A stretch of DNA of 64,000 nt from RUG11551 sp045586185 (GTDB lineage: Bacteria > Planctomycetota > Planctomycetia > Pirellulales > Thermoguttaceae). Positions within the stretch are counted from its first letter, which is position 1. Every line of letters starts with the position of its first letter. The stretch spans positions 8,351-72,350 of the forward strand of contig JAZMZV010000233.1 of assembly GCA_045586185.1 (NCBI GenBank), written 5' to 3'. Made by a program: the position numbers and the translations under genes. Positions 43,665-51,261 of the stretch are shown here, one piece after another. The notes below the pieces were generated by a model. It was not told where the DNA came from. It saw only the letters and a program-made list of their open reading frames with translations, and made no database searches.

Positions 43665-43793
43665 GTTATAGGGAATGGGGAATAGATTTTAGTGGTTAGT
43701 TTTTAGTGGTTAGTGCGCAAGCGCTCATCTAACTTACCATTTACAACTTACCACTTAATTTCCTACACCCTGTCCCTTACTCATCACTCATAA
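43665..43793. repeat. Composite repeat between hisF and pilT
   Basis: GGGAATGGGGAATAG outer arm, AGTGGTTAGTTTTTAGTGG inner arm, core GTGCGCAAGCGC, inverted TTACCATTTACAACTTACCA arm, then CCTACACCCTGTCCC. It starts at the base after the hisF stop and ends about 15 bp before the pilT ATG. Closely similar to 42746-42884, the copy on the other side of hisF. Confidence 0.88.
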
Positions 43794-43808
43794 CTTTATC
43801 CAACAACC

Positions 43809-44951
43809 ATGTCATCAGAACCCAGCAATATTCCCCCGTACGTACGGAAAGACGAATACGAAATTGACCGATTGTTTCGCGCCCTGGTTAAATGCAAGGG
43901 CAGCGACTTGCACCTGAAAGTTGGGCGACCTCCGATGCTCCGCGTTGCCGGGTCGCTTCAGGCTCTTAATCGCGGACCGATTGACGAAGACGAGATGGAT
44001 CGAATCCTGTACGAGTTCATGAACGAACGCAACCGCAAAATCCTTCAGGAAACCGGCGGAGCGGACTTCGCTCACATCGTAAAGGTGGACGAACTCACTT
44101 GGCGTTTCCGCGTTAACGTTCTTAATCAGATGGGGCGTCTGGGTCTGGTCGCCCGAAAAGTCAACAACTCCATTCCGGTTTTTGAAAAGCTGTTTCTGCC
44201 CCAAATTCTGGAAGAACTGTGCAAGTTCTCGCAAGGCATGATTCTTTTGGCAGGCATTACCGGCTCGGGAAAAAGTACGACCATCGCGTCCATGCTGGAC
44301 TGGATTAACCATCGATATAAAAAACACATTTTGACGCTCGAAGACCCGATCGAATTCACGTTTACGGAAGACAAATGCCTCATCAACCAGCGAGAAATCG
44401 GTCAGGACGTTATCGACTTCATGACCGGCATGAAGCACGCGGTTCGTGAAGACCCGGACATCATCCTCGTCGGTGAAATGCGCGACCGGGAAACGTTTGA
44501 AACCGCTATCCACGCCGCCGAAACCGGGCACCTTGTTTTCGGAACGATCCACGCGTCCACCGCGCCGTCGACCATTGGTCGTATTCTCGACTTGTTCCCG
44601 CAAAACATGCACCGGGCGCTGCGCTCCGCTCTGGCGTTTAACCTCAAGGGAATCGTTGCCCAGAAGCTGCTCCCGTCCATTAAAGAAGGCGTTCAGCGCG
44701 TCCCAACGTGCGAAATCATGATGATTAACCCGACCATCCGCAAACTGATTCTCGAAGGAGAAGACGAAAAACTCGCCGATGCAATTCGAATCGGCTACGA
44801 AGAAGGCATGCAGGACTTCACCAAAAGCCTCAAAGACCTCATCGACGCGGAACTCATCGACCGGGAAACCGCCATGGAAGTCGCCCCCAACAAAGAAGCC
44901 CTCAAAATGGCGATCAAAGGCATCGAAGTCAAAGCCCCGGGTATTTTGTAA
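43809..44951 (+). CDS. pilT: Type IV pilus retraction ATPase PilT
   Basis: 380 residues. PAS-like N-terminal region with GSDLHLKVGRPPMLRVAG, then Walker A GITGSGKST (about 149-157), Asp box TLEDPIEFTF, Walker B IILVGEMRDRETF and His box GTIHASTAPSTIGRI. All ATPase motifs are intact, unlike the neighbour downstream. PilT depolymerises type IV pili, driving twitching and DNA uptake. The gene is separated from the next ATPase gene by a repeat that also lacks a ribosome site. Confidence 0.96.
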   Translation: MSSEPSNIPPYVRKDEYEIDRLFRALVKCKGSDLHLKVGRPPMLRVAGSLQALNRGPIDEDEMDRILYEFMNERNRKILQETGGADFAHIVKVDELTWRFRVNVLNQMGRLGLVARKVNNSIPVFEKLFLPQILEELCKFSQGMILLAGITGSGKSTTIASMLDWINHRYKKHILTLEDPIEFTFTEDKCLINQREIGQDVIDFMTGMKHAVREDPDIILVGEMRDRETFETAIHAAETGHLVFGTIHASTAPSTIGRILDLFPQNMHRALRSALAFNLKGIVAQKLLPSIKEGVQRVPTCEIMMINPTIRKLILEGEDEKLADAIRIGYEEGMQDFTKSLKDLIDAELIDRETAMEVAPNKEALKMAIKGIEVKAPGIL

Positions 44952-45083
44952 ATTTAGGGAATTGGGAATGGGGAATAGGGATTCGCTTTCAGCGAATTTA
45001 AAACTACCTCCACACCCTCCTACTCTCCGTTCCCTAAACAACTCCCCACTCCCTATTCCCCACTCCCTACTCCCTAACTATCC
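44952..45083. repeat. GGGAATA-type palindromic element, stop-to-start
   Basis: Left arm TTTAGGGAATTGGGAATGGGG, core hairpin ATTCGCT-TTC-AGCGAAT (44981-44997), right arm of ACTCCCCACTCCCTATTCCC-like units to 4 bp before the ATG at 45084. The stem differs from those at 21690 and 39175 by a compensatory change (C:G to T:A at the loop). Confidence 0.88.
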
Positions 45084-47321
45084 ATGAAACGCATTTTAAT
45101 TCAATTGGTTTTTTCGTTTGCTGCTGCGGCGTTGTTATCGTTTCAGACTCCGGCAGCGTTGGCTGGCATCTTAGACGAGCTGAATAACGGCTCTCAGGCG
45201 GAAACTCCAGACGACGGCGACCAGGCGGCGGAGAATCCTGCCGTTGAGAACGGTTCCGAGACCCCGGAACACGACGCTCCCATTGACGACAATCGCCAGG
45301 GCGAGGAACAAACCCCGCAAACGGACACCCCTCCGGAGGAAGACGGTCAACCGAGCGAAAACACCGAGAATTCAGAACCGGCGGCGGAGGATGCGGAAAA
45401 TCCTCAAAACGCTTCGGAAGACGAATCGGGCGCCGAGAATTCTGATTCTCAGCAAGCCGAAGCCGCGCCTCAAGTGGACCCCGGAACGCCAAAGACGCCT
45501 GTCAAGCTCAATAACGGCGGCTATTTCAGCATCGCTAAAATTCTGACGCTGCTGATTATCTATCTCCTTTGGGTGAAATCAATGGACTGGCTCAGCGCGG
45601 ACGCCGTTCATTACAAAAAGGACTGGAAAAAGTGGAATGCGATTGCCGTCGGCTCGTTTGTCGCTGCGTTCGCCATTGCTTTGCTGCTGCCCTGGTTCTG
45701 GGCGGGAGCCCCCTTGGTCGCGCTGGCGTATCTGGTTCCGTTCATTCTGTACGTTCGGTATCGCAACGAAGACATGAACCCGGCGGACATGGTCTTTACT
45801 CGAGATCATCTTCGACATTTCTTCGCGGAAAGGGTCAGCAAAGTCGGCGTCAAAGTTGACCCGAAAGCGAAAGACAAATTCACAACGGGCTGTGCGGCGA
45901 ATTTGACGTCGTATACGAAAATTGAACGTCAGCGTGAAATGCGTCGAATTCAGGCGCACGCTCACGAAGGATTTATGGACGCTCGAAAAATGATTGCTCA
46001 GCTGATGACCAATCAGCCTGAGGCTACTATGCTGGACTTTGTCGCCAATGGCGTTAACGTGAAGCATCTTCTCGACGGCGTCTGGCATCCTGGCGAACCC
46101 CTGGAAAGAGAAACCGCCGATACGGCGCTGGAAGCTTTGAAAATTCTGTGCGGCATGAACCCTCAAGACAGACGCTCAAAGCAGTCTGGCGAATGTGAAG
46201 TCGAGTTTACGTATCAATTCGATTTCCCGGATGAGCGTTTGGCGATTCGTCTGATGCAGGAGCGTTACGACAAACTCATGGAAGAGGACAACGACGAAAA
46301 CTATGTCGAACGCCGCAAACTCAAGGAAGACCTTCGAAGAGCAAAAGAAGATCTGCCTCAACCGGAACAGAGAAAAAGAAAAGCGGTTATCACGGTAACG
46401 TCCCAGGGAACGCAAACCGGCGAAAGGGTTATGCTCAAGTTCTCGTCTCCCAAAATGGATTTCCATGTTTTGGAAGACTGCGGCATGAGAGACAAACTGG
46501 CAGAAAAGGTTCAGCCCATGTTCGATCTGCCGAAGGGGATTTTGATTTTCTCCGCGCCTGTCGGCAACGGCATGAAAACGACGCTCAACGTTGCTTTGAA
46601 CAAGACCGACCGGTTCCAAAGAGAATACGCCCAGCTGGACAAGGAATCCAATCCGCACGAAGTTGTTGAAAATATCCCTGTTACAACGTATTCGGAAAAG
46701 GATTCTATCAAAGAGGTTATGAAGCGCTTCTTCCTTAAAGAGCCCGCCGTGTCGGTAATTCAGGACATGGACGGCGCCATTCTCACCGAATGCTTTAAGG
46801 AAATGGCGATGGACGACCGACTGATTGTTACAACCATTCGCGCTCAGGACGCTTCGGAAGCGTTGCTGAGAATGTTGGTTTTGAAGGACGCTGAAGGCAA
46901 TCCTGTTTCCAGAGACAAGGTTGCCGACTACGTTAAAGTCGTAGTTTGCCAGCGTTTGATTCGAAAATTGTGCAATCACTGCAAACAGCCCGTCAAGGCG
47001 CCGCCGGCTCTGGCTCAGGCGCTCGGATTCCCAGCTGGACGAGAAGTGATTCTTTATCAGCCGCCGGCTAAACCCGCCGAGGGCGAAGAAGTCTGCTCTG
47101 AATGTCACGGCATTGGATACAAGGGCAGAACGGCGATTACAGAAGTTCTCTTTGTCGGTCCCACCGTTCAGGAGGTTTTGAAGAAGGCTCCCAAACTGGA
47201 CTTGCTTCGCAAAGCGGCTGTGAAAGACGGCAACAGAACCTTGAGAGAAGAAGGCATGGTTCTGGTTGCAAAAGGAATCACCTCCGTTCAGGAATTAAAA
47301 CGAATTTTAGAAGCTCAGTGA
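45084..47321 (+). CDS. Membrane-anchored, degenerate PilB/GspE-like ATPase
   Basis: 745 residues. It begins with a signal peptide (about 1-27), an acidic Glu/Asn/Pro-rich region (about 30-140) and two or three membrane helices (about 152-245), which normal cytosolic PilB lacks. The ATPase half resembles GspE/PilB, but its motifs are altered: Walker A reads APVGNGMKTT, with an extra Met between Gly and Lys; Walker B GEIRD is QDMDG; the His box lacks its His (VTTIRAQDASEA). The zinc tetracysteine is kept (LCNHC...VCSECHGIGYKGR). It may be an assembly or regulatory partner rather than a motor. It follows pilT and overlaps the next gene by 4 bp. Confidence 0.85.
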   Translation: MKRILIQLVFSFAAAALLSFQTPAALAGILDELNNGSQAETPDDGDQAAENPAVENGSETPEHDAPIDDNRQGEEQTPQTDTPPEEDGQPSENTENSEPAAEDAENPQNASEDESGAENSDSQQAEAAPQVDPGTPKTPVKLNNGGYFSIAKILTLLIIYLLWVKSMDWLSADAVHYKKDWKKWNAIAVGSFVAAFAIALLLPWFWAGAPLVALAYLVPFILYVRYRNEDMNPADMVFTRDHLRHFFAERVSKVGVKVDPKAKDKFTTGCAANLTSYTKIERQREMRRIQAHAHEGFMDARKMIAQLMTNQPEATMLDFVANGVNVKHLLDGVWHPGEPLERETADTALEALKILCGMNPQDRRSKQSGECEVEFTYQFDFPDERLAIRLMQERYDKLMEEDNDENYVERRKLKEDLRRAKEDLPQPEQRKRKAVITVTSQGTQTGERVMLKFSSPKMDFHVLEDCGMRDKLAEKVQPMFDLPKGILIFSAPVGNGMKTTLNVALNKTDRFQREYAQLDKESNPHEVVENIPVTTYSEKDSIKEVMKRFFLKEPAVSVIQDMDGAILTECFKEMAMDDRLIVTTIRAQDASEALLRMLVLKDAEGNPVSRDKVADYVKVVVCQRLIRKLCNHCKQPVKAPPALAQALGFPAGREVILYQPPAKPAEGEEVCSECHGIGYKGRTAITEVLFVGPTVQEVLKKAPKLDLLRKAAVKDGNRTLREEGMVLVAKGITSVQELKRILEAQ

Positions 47322-48241
47322 ATTTTTTTCAATCGGATTCTCCGCTGACTAAAGCGAATTTCCTCCCGATTACAGAGCAGGAGCTGAAATGGAATCTGTA
47401 TGTAACCGGGGCGGGATATGACGACATGCAGCCAGGACGCGCTTTTGTCAATGAAGGGCGTCCGGAGCTGTATCGTTTGGAGCAATATAAAAACCGTATT
47501 CTTCCGGAATACGTTTTTATTTATATCGTCGACGGCGCTGGACAATACATTTCCGATATAGGCGGCTCGCTTGCGGTGAAAAAGGGAGACTTTTTTATCC
47601 TCTTTCCCGGTTCTGAACATCAGCTAATTCCCGATAAGGATATTGGCTGGAAAGATATTTGGATTACGGCAAACGGTCCGTATATTCATTATTTAACCCA
47701 AAACGGAGTCCTCGATCCTCGCCATCCGATTGTCAGTTCTTCGTCGTCCGACAATAAAATAAAAAGTCGAATGGAACAGCTGTGCAGGAAGATTCTGGAT
47801 TCTCCCCAGGTCAATTCGCCGTTTTACGCCGAGGATTTGCTGGGCATTCTCATTGAAGTTGGCGCATGTCAAAAATCGCCTGCGCCTCCCGGGATTCTTC
47901 TGCCGTCGACTGAGGAAAAGGTCTCACTTTCAACTCAGCTTATTCAAAAAGCATGCAGAGAGATTTGGAATTGGGGACATCAGGAAATCGATATTAAGCG
48001 TCTGGCAAAAAAGCTGGGCGTTACTCGTCGGACTCTGGAACGATATTTTAGCAAGGAACTTCACAGAACAATTCGCGATGAGATTCATCGCTGCAGAATT
48101 TATCGGGCGATAACCCTGCTTCAGCAAACGAATGTAAAGATTGAGCAGATCGCGCTCATGGCGGGATTCCCCAACTACGTTCACATGATACGCGTGTTCA
48201 AACGAGCGCTGGGCAGAACGCCCCGTGAATTCAGGAGTTAG
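47318..48241 (+). CDS. AraC-family transcriptional regulator
   Basis: 307 residues from GTG at 47318, which overlaps the upstream stop as GTGA; frame-open sequence before it belongs to the ATPase gene. An N-terminal cupin-like sensor domain (about 30-110; FIYIVDGAGQYIS, GDFFILFPGSEHQLIP) precedes two helix-turn-helix motifs (about 210-305; IDIKRLAKKLGVTRRTLERYFSKEL and KIEQIALMAGFPNYVHMIRVFKRALGRTPREFR). Such regulators often respond to sugars. Translation is probably coupled to the degenerate ATPase gene, an unusual partner; its targets are unknown. A half-repeat follows. Confidence 0.9.
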   Translation: MNFFQSDSPLTKANFLPITEQELKWNLYVTGAGYDDMQPGRAFVNEGRPELYRLEQYKNRILPEYVFIYIVDGAGQYISDIGGSLAVKKGDFFILFPGSEHQLIPDKDIGWKDIWITANGPYIHYLTQNGVLDPRHPIVSSSSSDNKIKSRMEQLCRKILDSPQVNSPFYAEDLLGILIEVGACQKSPAPPGILLPSTEEKVSLSTQLIQKACREIWNWGHQEIDIKRLAKKLGVTRRTLERYFSKELHRTIRDEIHRCRIYRAITLLQQTNVKIEQIALMAGFPNYVHMIRVFKRALGRTPREFRS

Positions 48242-48337
48242 GCGTTACGAGTTAAACGTTGGCGTTTAGCCCTTGTCTAACGGCAAGCCGCATTCCTGAT
48301 TTTCTGCTTTCCGCTCCCTAATCCCCATCCCCTAATT
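48242..48337. repeat. Half repeat ending at the dprA start
   Basis: CGCTCCCTAATCCCCATCCC then CTAATT run directly into the dprA ATG (48338). The left part (GCGTTACGAGTTAAACGTTGG, TTGTCTAACGGCAAGC) is of another type, so this copy has only the C-rich arm. Confidence 0.6.
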
Positions 48338-49468
48338 ATGTTCGACATCAACAACGAAGATCATCGCGCGCTTCTTCGCCTCGCTTTAGCGGAAGGAATC
48401 GGACCGCTGATGCGTCAGAATTTACTCGACGCGTTCGGTTCTCCCGCCGCGGTCTTTCAGGCGTCGGAAAAGGACTGGGCGGCGATACCCGGCATCGGCG
48501 CTCAGAGGATTGAGTCGTTACAGAGTTCGACGGACGAAAAGCTCGATAAATTTCTCGCGTTCTGCAAGATTCATCACATTGACCTCATTCCGCTGGGCGA
48601 CAAAAACTACCCTCAGCAGCTGACGTCCATTCCTGACGCGCCGGGGATTCTCTTCGTTCGCGGGACGCTTCTTCCGGAAGACAGCATTTCTATCGGCGTT
48701 GTTGGAACGCGACATTCTACGCATTACGGCAACCGGGCGGCGCACAATCTCAGCTTTGCCCTGGCGCAGGCGGGCGTTACAATTATCAGCGGATTGGCGC
48801 GAGGAATCGACACGCAGGCGCATATCGGCGCTCTGGACGCTCACGGCAGAACGATTGCCGTTTTGGCGTCTGGTCAGGAAAAGATATATCCGCCGGAAAA
48901 CGAGAAACTGGCAAACGCGATTGTCGAATCCGGCGGCGCGCTGGTTACGGAAGCCCTGCCCGGCTCCGTTCCTCGAAAAGGCATGTTCCCGCAGCGCAAC
49001 CGGATTATCAGCGGTCTGTCTTTGGGAACGCTTGTCGTTGAAGCGGACGTCGCCAGCGGCGCGTTGATTACGGCGCGTCACGCCATGGAGCAAAACAGAG
49101 AAGTCTTTGCCGTGCCTGGTCAGATCGACAGCCGCATGTCCCGTGGTTCCAATCGGCTTATCAAAGACGGCGCGAGGCTGGTTCAGTCCGTAGACGACAT
49201 TCTCGACAATCTCGGTCCGCTGACGAAGCCGATTCAGCGGTCAACAGGCGTTACAGACAAGAATCCGCCCAAGCCGGCGGAACTCAAGCTCAACGAGATG
49301 GAACGCAAAGTCTACGACGTCGTTTGCGCTCATACCGGACCAACGCCTATCGACGAATTGATTCGTCAAACCGGGCTGCCAACGGGAAATCTTCTGGCGG
49401 TGATTACCGCATTGGAAATCCGCCGACTAATCAAACGCGTCGGCGGACAAAGCGTGATTCGGAACTGA
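48338..49468 (+). CDS. dprA: DNA-processing protein DprA/Smf
   Basis: 376 residues with the complete three-part layout: N-terminal helical SAM-like domain, Rossmann-like core (IGVVGTRHSTHYG; IISGLARGIDTQAHIGAL; GALVTEALPG; FPQRNRIISGLS), and a C-terminal winged helix (VYDVVCAHTGPTPIDELIRQTGLP). DprA loads RecA on incoming single-stranded DNA. Together with comF and pilT in this window it suggests competence. It converges with the next gene with a 10-bp gap and no terminator. The ATG follows the C-rich repeat arm. Confidence 0.96.
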   Translation: MFDINNEDHRALLRLALAEGIGPLMRQNLLDAFGSPAAVFQASEKDWAAIPGIGAQRIESLQSSTDEKLDKFLAFCKIHHIDLIPLGDKNYPQQLTSIPDAPGILFVRGTLLPEDSISIGVVGTRHSTHYGNRAAHNLSFALAQAGVTIISGLARGIDTQAHIGALDAHGRTIAVLASGQEKIYPPENEKLANAIVESGGALVTEALPGSVPRKGMFPQRNRIISGLSLGTLVVEADVASGALITARHAMEQNREVFAVPGQIDSRMSRGSNRLIKDGARLVQSVDDILDNLGPLTKPIQRSTGVTDKNPPKPAELKLNEMERKVYDVVCAHTGPTPIDELIRQTGLPTGNLLAVITALEIRRLIKRVGGQSVIRN

Positions 49469-49478
49469 CGCTTCGCGA

Positions 49479-51074
49479 TTATTTTTCAGACAATTTATAC
49501 ACGGTGAACTGACTATTCTGGTACAACATCGGCAGCGCGATGGGCGTTCGAGCGTTTGTAACAAGATAGTCCGCGCCGTACTCTTTACCCAAACGCTTGA
49601 GCTTATTGGGCGACTGCCTTGCCATCGAGTCATTCCAGACGTATCCACTTGGCGAAGATTCGTCTTCGACTGTATACAAATACATAAGCCGTCTGTACCA
49701 TTCTACCAGCCCCGCGGCGTTTTGCGGAACGTCTTTCCAGTTAACGCCCGTTCCCCGATGAGAATACCAAGTGAACGTTCGGGTCATTTTCGGTACGATA
49801 AACACGGCGTCTTGAGGCGTGTTTTTGTCAATCCAGGAGCAAACGTCAATCCATTGATAATAGTTTATTTCCGCCATGTGGCACTGTCGCGGAGGAACCG
49901 GATGCGCCAATCGGTAGATATTTTTATAAACGCCCGCAGCCCCGCAGAACAAACACAGGCAAAGCGCTATGATATAAAAATGTGTAAAACGATAGAGTTT
50001 CGCGCAGCATATAACTAAACAAGCCAGTAACGAGAACGTTAACGGAATGGCAACGTCAGAAAGACGGAACCAGTAAAACCGCAGCAAGCCGACGCAGTCG
50101 TTGGGGTAAGAAGCTGACCAGAACGACAAAATAATTCCAATTGAGGCAATGATTAGCGCAGTGGCGCCAAAAAGCAATAAAAAATTACAGCCAGCGTTAA
50201 TTCGTTTGGATTCATCGTTTTGGTCCCGATTGAGTTTTTTTGCGTAACGGGTAAACCAGCACAGAATAATAAACGTAATGAACCAGACAATACACAGGGC
50301 AAAAAACCGCCAAACAAAAACGGCAGGGAACGATGTAAAAAGCAGATGGTGCGGCAATCGGAAATAGACGTACACGCGTTCAGCCGCTTTTACGGCGTCA
50401 GGAAACTCTCCGTAATTGAGAAGCAAAGAGGGAATCAATCCCGGTAAAGACAGCAGACCGCCGATGGGAAGCGTCCAAACATCTTGCCATCGAAAAGCGA
50501 TTTGTTTTTTCAATACGCAAAGGAAATACGCAATCAGCGCCGCCAAAACCGTCCAGCCGCCAACCAACACGTGAAACATGGACGCGATTCCCAATACAAT
50601 CCACGCCTGCCCCCATTTTTGAGCGGTTATGCGTTCCAACCCCCAAAAGACGAAGACGTACGCGATTGTTTTCGCCTCCATGCCGCCGAAAACCCATTCT
50701 CCCGCCATCTGACAATACGACTGAAGGAAGGCAAACATTCCCGCTGAAAGAACCGCAAACCATTGACGGGGAACGACATTCCACGACAACCTCTGCCAGA
50801 AAAACGCCATGGCAAACCAGCAGACGATTCGCCCAATCCAGGCGCACGCTGACAGCGGCATAATCGTCGTCAGCCAGCCAAACGTCCAGACGAAAACGCC
50901 GTGAGCGTCTGGCGTGGAAAGGAGAAAATCGCCCGGCGCGTAGGAGGGATTCCAGAATCGAGCCGCCTTGCCGAGGTAATGCGCCTCGTTGACGTCTGGA
51001 ACGAGATACGCTCCTTCCAGAAAGAATAAAACAAATATCAGCAGAATTTCAAGCCATCGATTTTTCGTGTTCAT
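49479..51074 (-). CDS. Polytopic membrane protein, DUF6798-like
   Basis: 531 residues with 10 or more hydrophobic segments and a C-terminal soluble domain (about 410-531; YYQWIDVCSWIDKNTPQDAVFIVPKM, ADYLVTNARTPI). The N-terminal loop NEAHYLGKAARFWNPSYAPGDFLLSTPDAH carries Glu/His and Asp residues in the place of the first periplasmic loop of GT-C glycosyltransferases. I associate this with DUF6798, known mainly from planctomycetes; a lipid-linked sugar transferase is possible but unproven. Promoter TTGAAA-16 bp-TAAAAT, then 7 nt to the ATG: a leaderless transcript is predicted. Confidence 0.72.
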   Translation of the reverse strand: MNTKNRWLEILLIFVLFFLEGAYLVPDVNEAHYLGKAARFWNPSYAPGDFLLSTPDAHGVFVWTFGWLTTIMPLSACAWIGRIVCWFAMAFFWQRLSWNVVPRQWFAVLSAGMFAFLQSYCQMAGEWVFGGMEAKTIAYVFVFWGLERITAQKWGQAWIVLGIASMFHVLVGGWTVLAALIAYFLCVLKKQIAFRWQDVWTLPIGGLLSLPGLIPSLLLNYGEFPDAVKAAERVYVYFRLPHHLLFTSFPAVFVWRFFALCIVWFITFIILCWFTRYAKKLNRDQNDESKRINAGCNFLLLFGATALIIASIGIILSFWSASYPNDCVGLLRFYWFRLSDVAIPLTFSLLACLVICCAKLYRFTHFYIIALCLCLFCGAAGVYKNIYRLAHPVPPRQCHMAEINYYQWIDVCSWIDKNTPQDAVFIVPKMTRTFTWYSHRGTGVNWKDVPQNAAGLVEWYRRLMYLYTVEDESSPSGYVWNDSMARQSPNKLKRLGKEYGADYLVTNARTPIALPMLYQNSQFTVYKLSEK

Positions 51075-51081
51075 AAGAATT

Positions 51082-51109
51082 ATTTTAACAATTTACCTGT
51101 TTTTTTCAA
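51082..51109 (-). promoter_or_regulatory. Promoter of the DUF6798-like gene, predicted leaderless
   Basis: Minus strand: TTGAAA (51109-51104), a 16-bp spacer, TAAAAT (51087-51082), 7 nt, ATG at 51074. No Shine-Dalgarno site. Confidence 0.6.
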
Positions 51110-51117
51110 GATCAATG

Positions 51118-51146
51118 TTGTATAAGAATGAAAAAAACGTTATAGT
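51118..51146 (+). promoter_or_regulatory. Promoter of the TMEM43-like gene
   Basis: TTGTAT at 51118-51123, a 17-bp spacer, TATAGT at 51141-51146. The leader is about 110 nt and has a CAGGAAAA ribosome site before the ATG at 51262. It is divergent from, and almost touches, the promoter at 51082-51109. Confidence 0.6.
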
Positions 51147-51261
51147 ATTGAAAATGGGCTGATGGGCGAATCTTGCAATTAATTGCGGATGTATACAATC
51201 CTCATTTTGCAAACGTCTGTCAACGATTGTTTTAATCCTTTAACGTACAGGAAAACAAAAA

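Noticed and set aside
42746..43793. Possible CRISPR array in the repeat-rich stretches around hisF
   Set aside because: Units are 7-12 bp, imperfect and mirrored about a centre; there are no regular unique spacers and no cas genes.
43815..45041. 408-codon minus-strand frame opposite pilT
   Set aside because: pilT is certain on the plus strand. The antisense frame runs into the repeat and has no domain.
47102..47317. Upstream part of the AraC frame as coding sequence
   Set aside because: It overlaps the well-supported zinc-binding end of the PilB-like gene in another frame, and the translated segment does not resemble AraC proteins.
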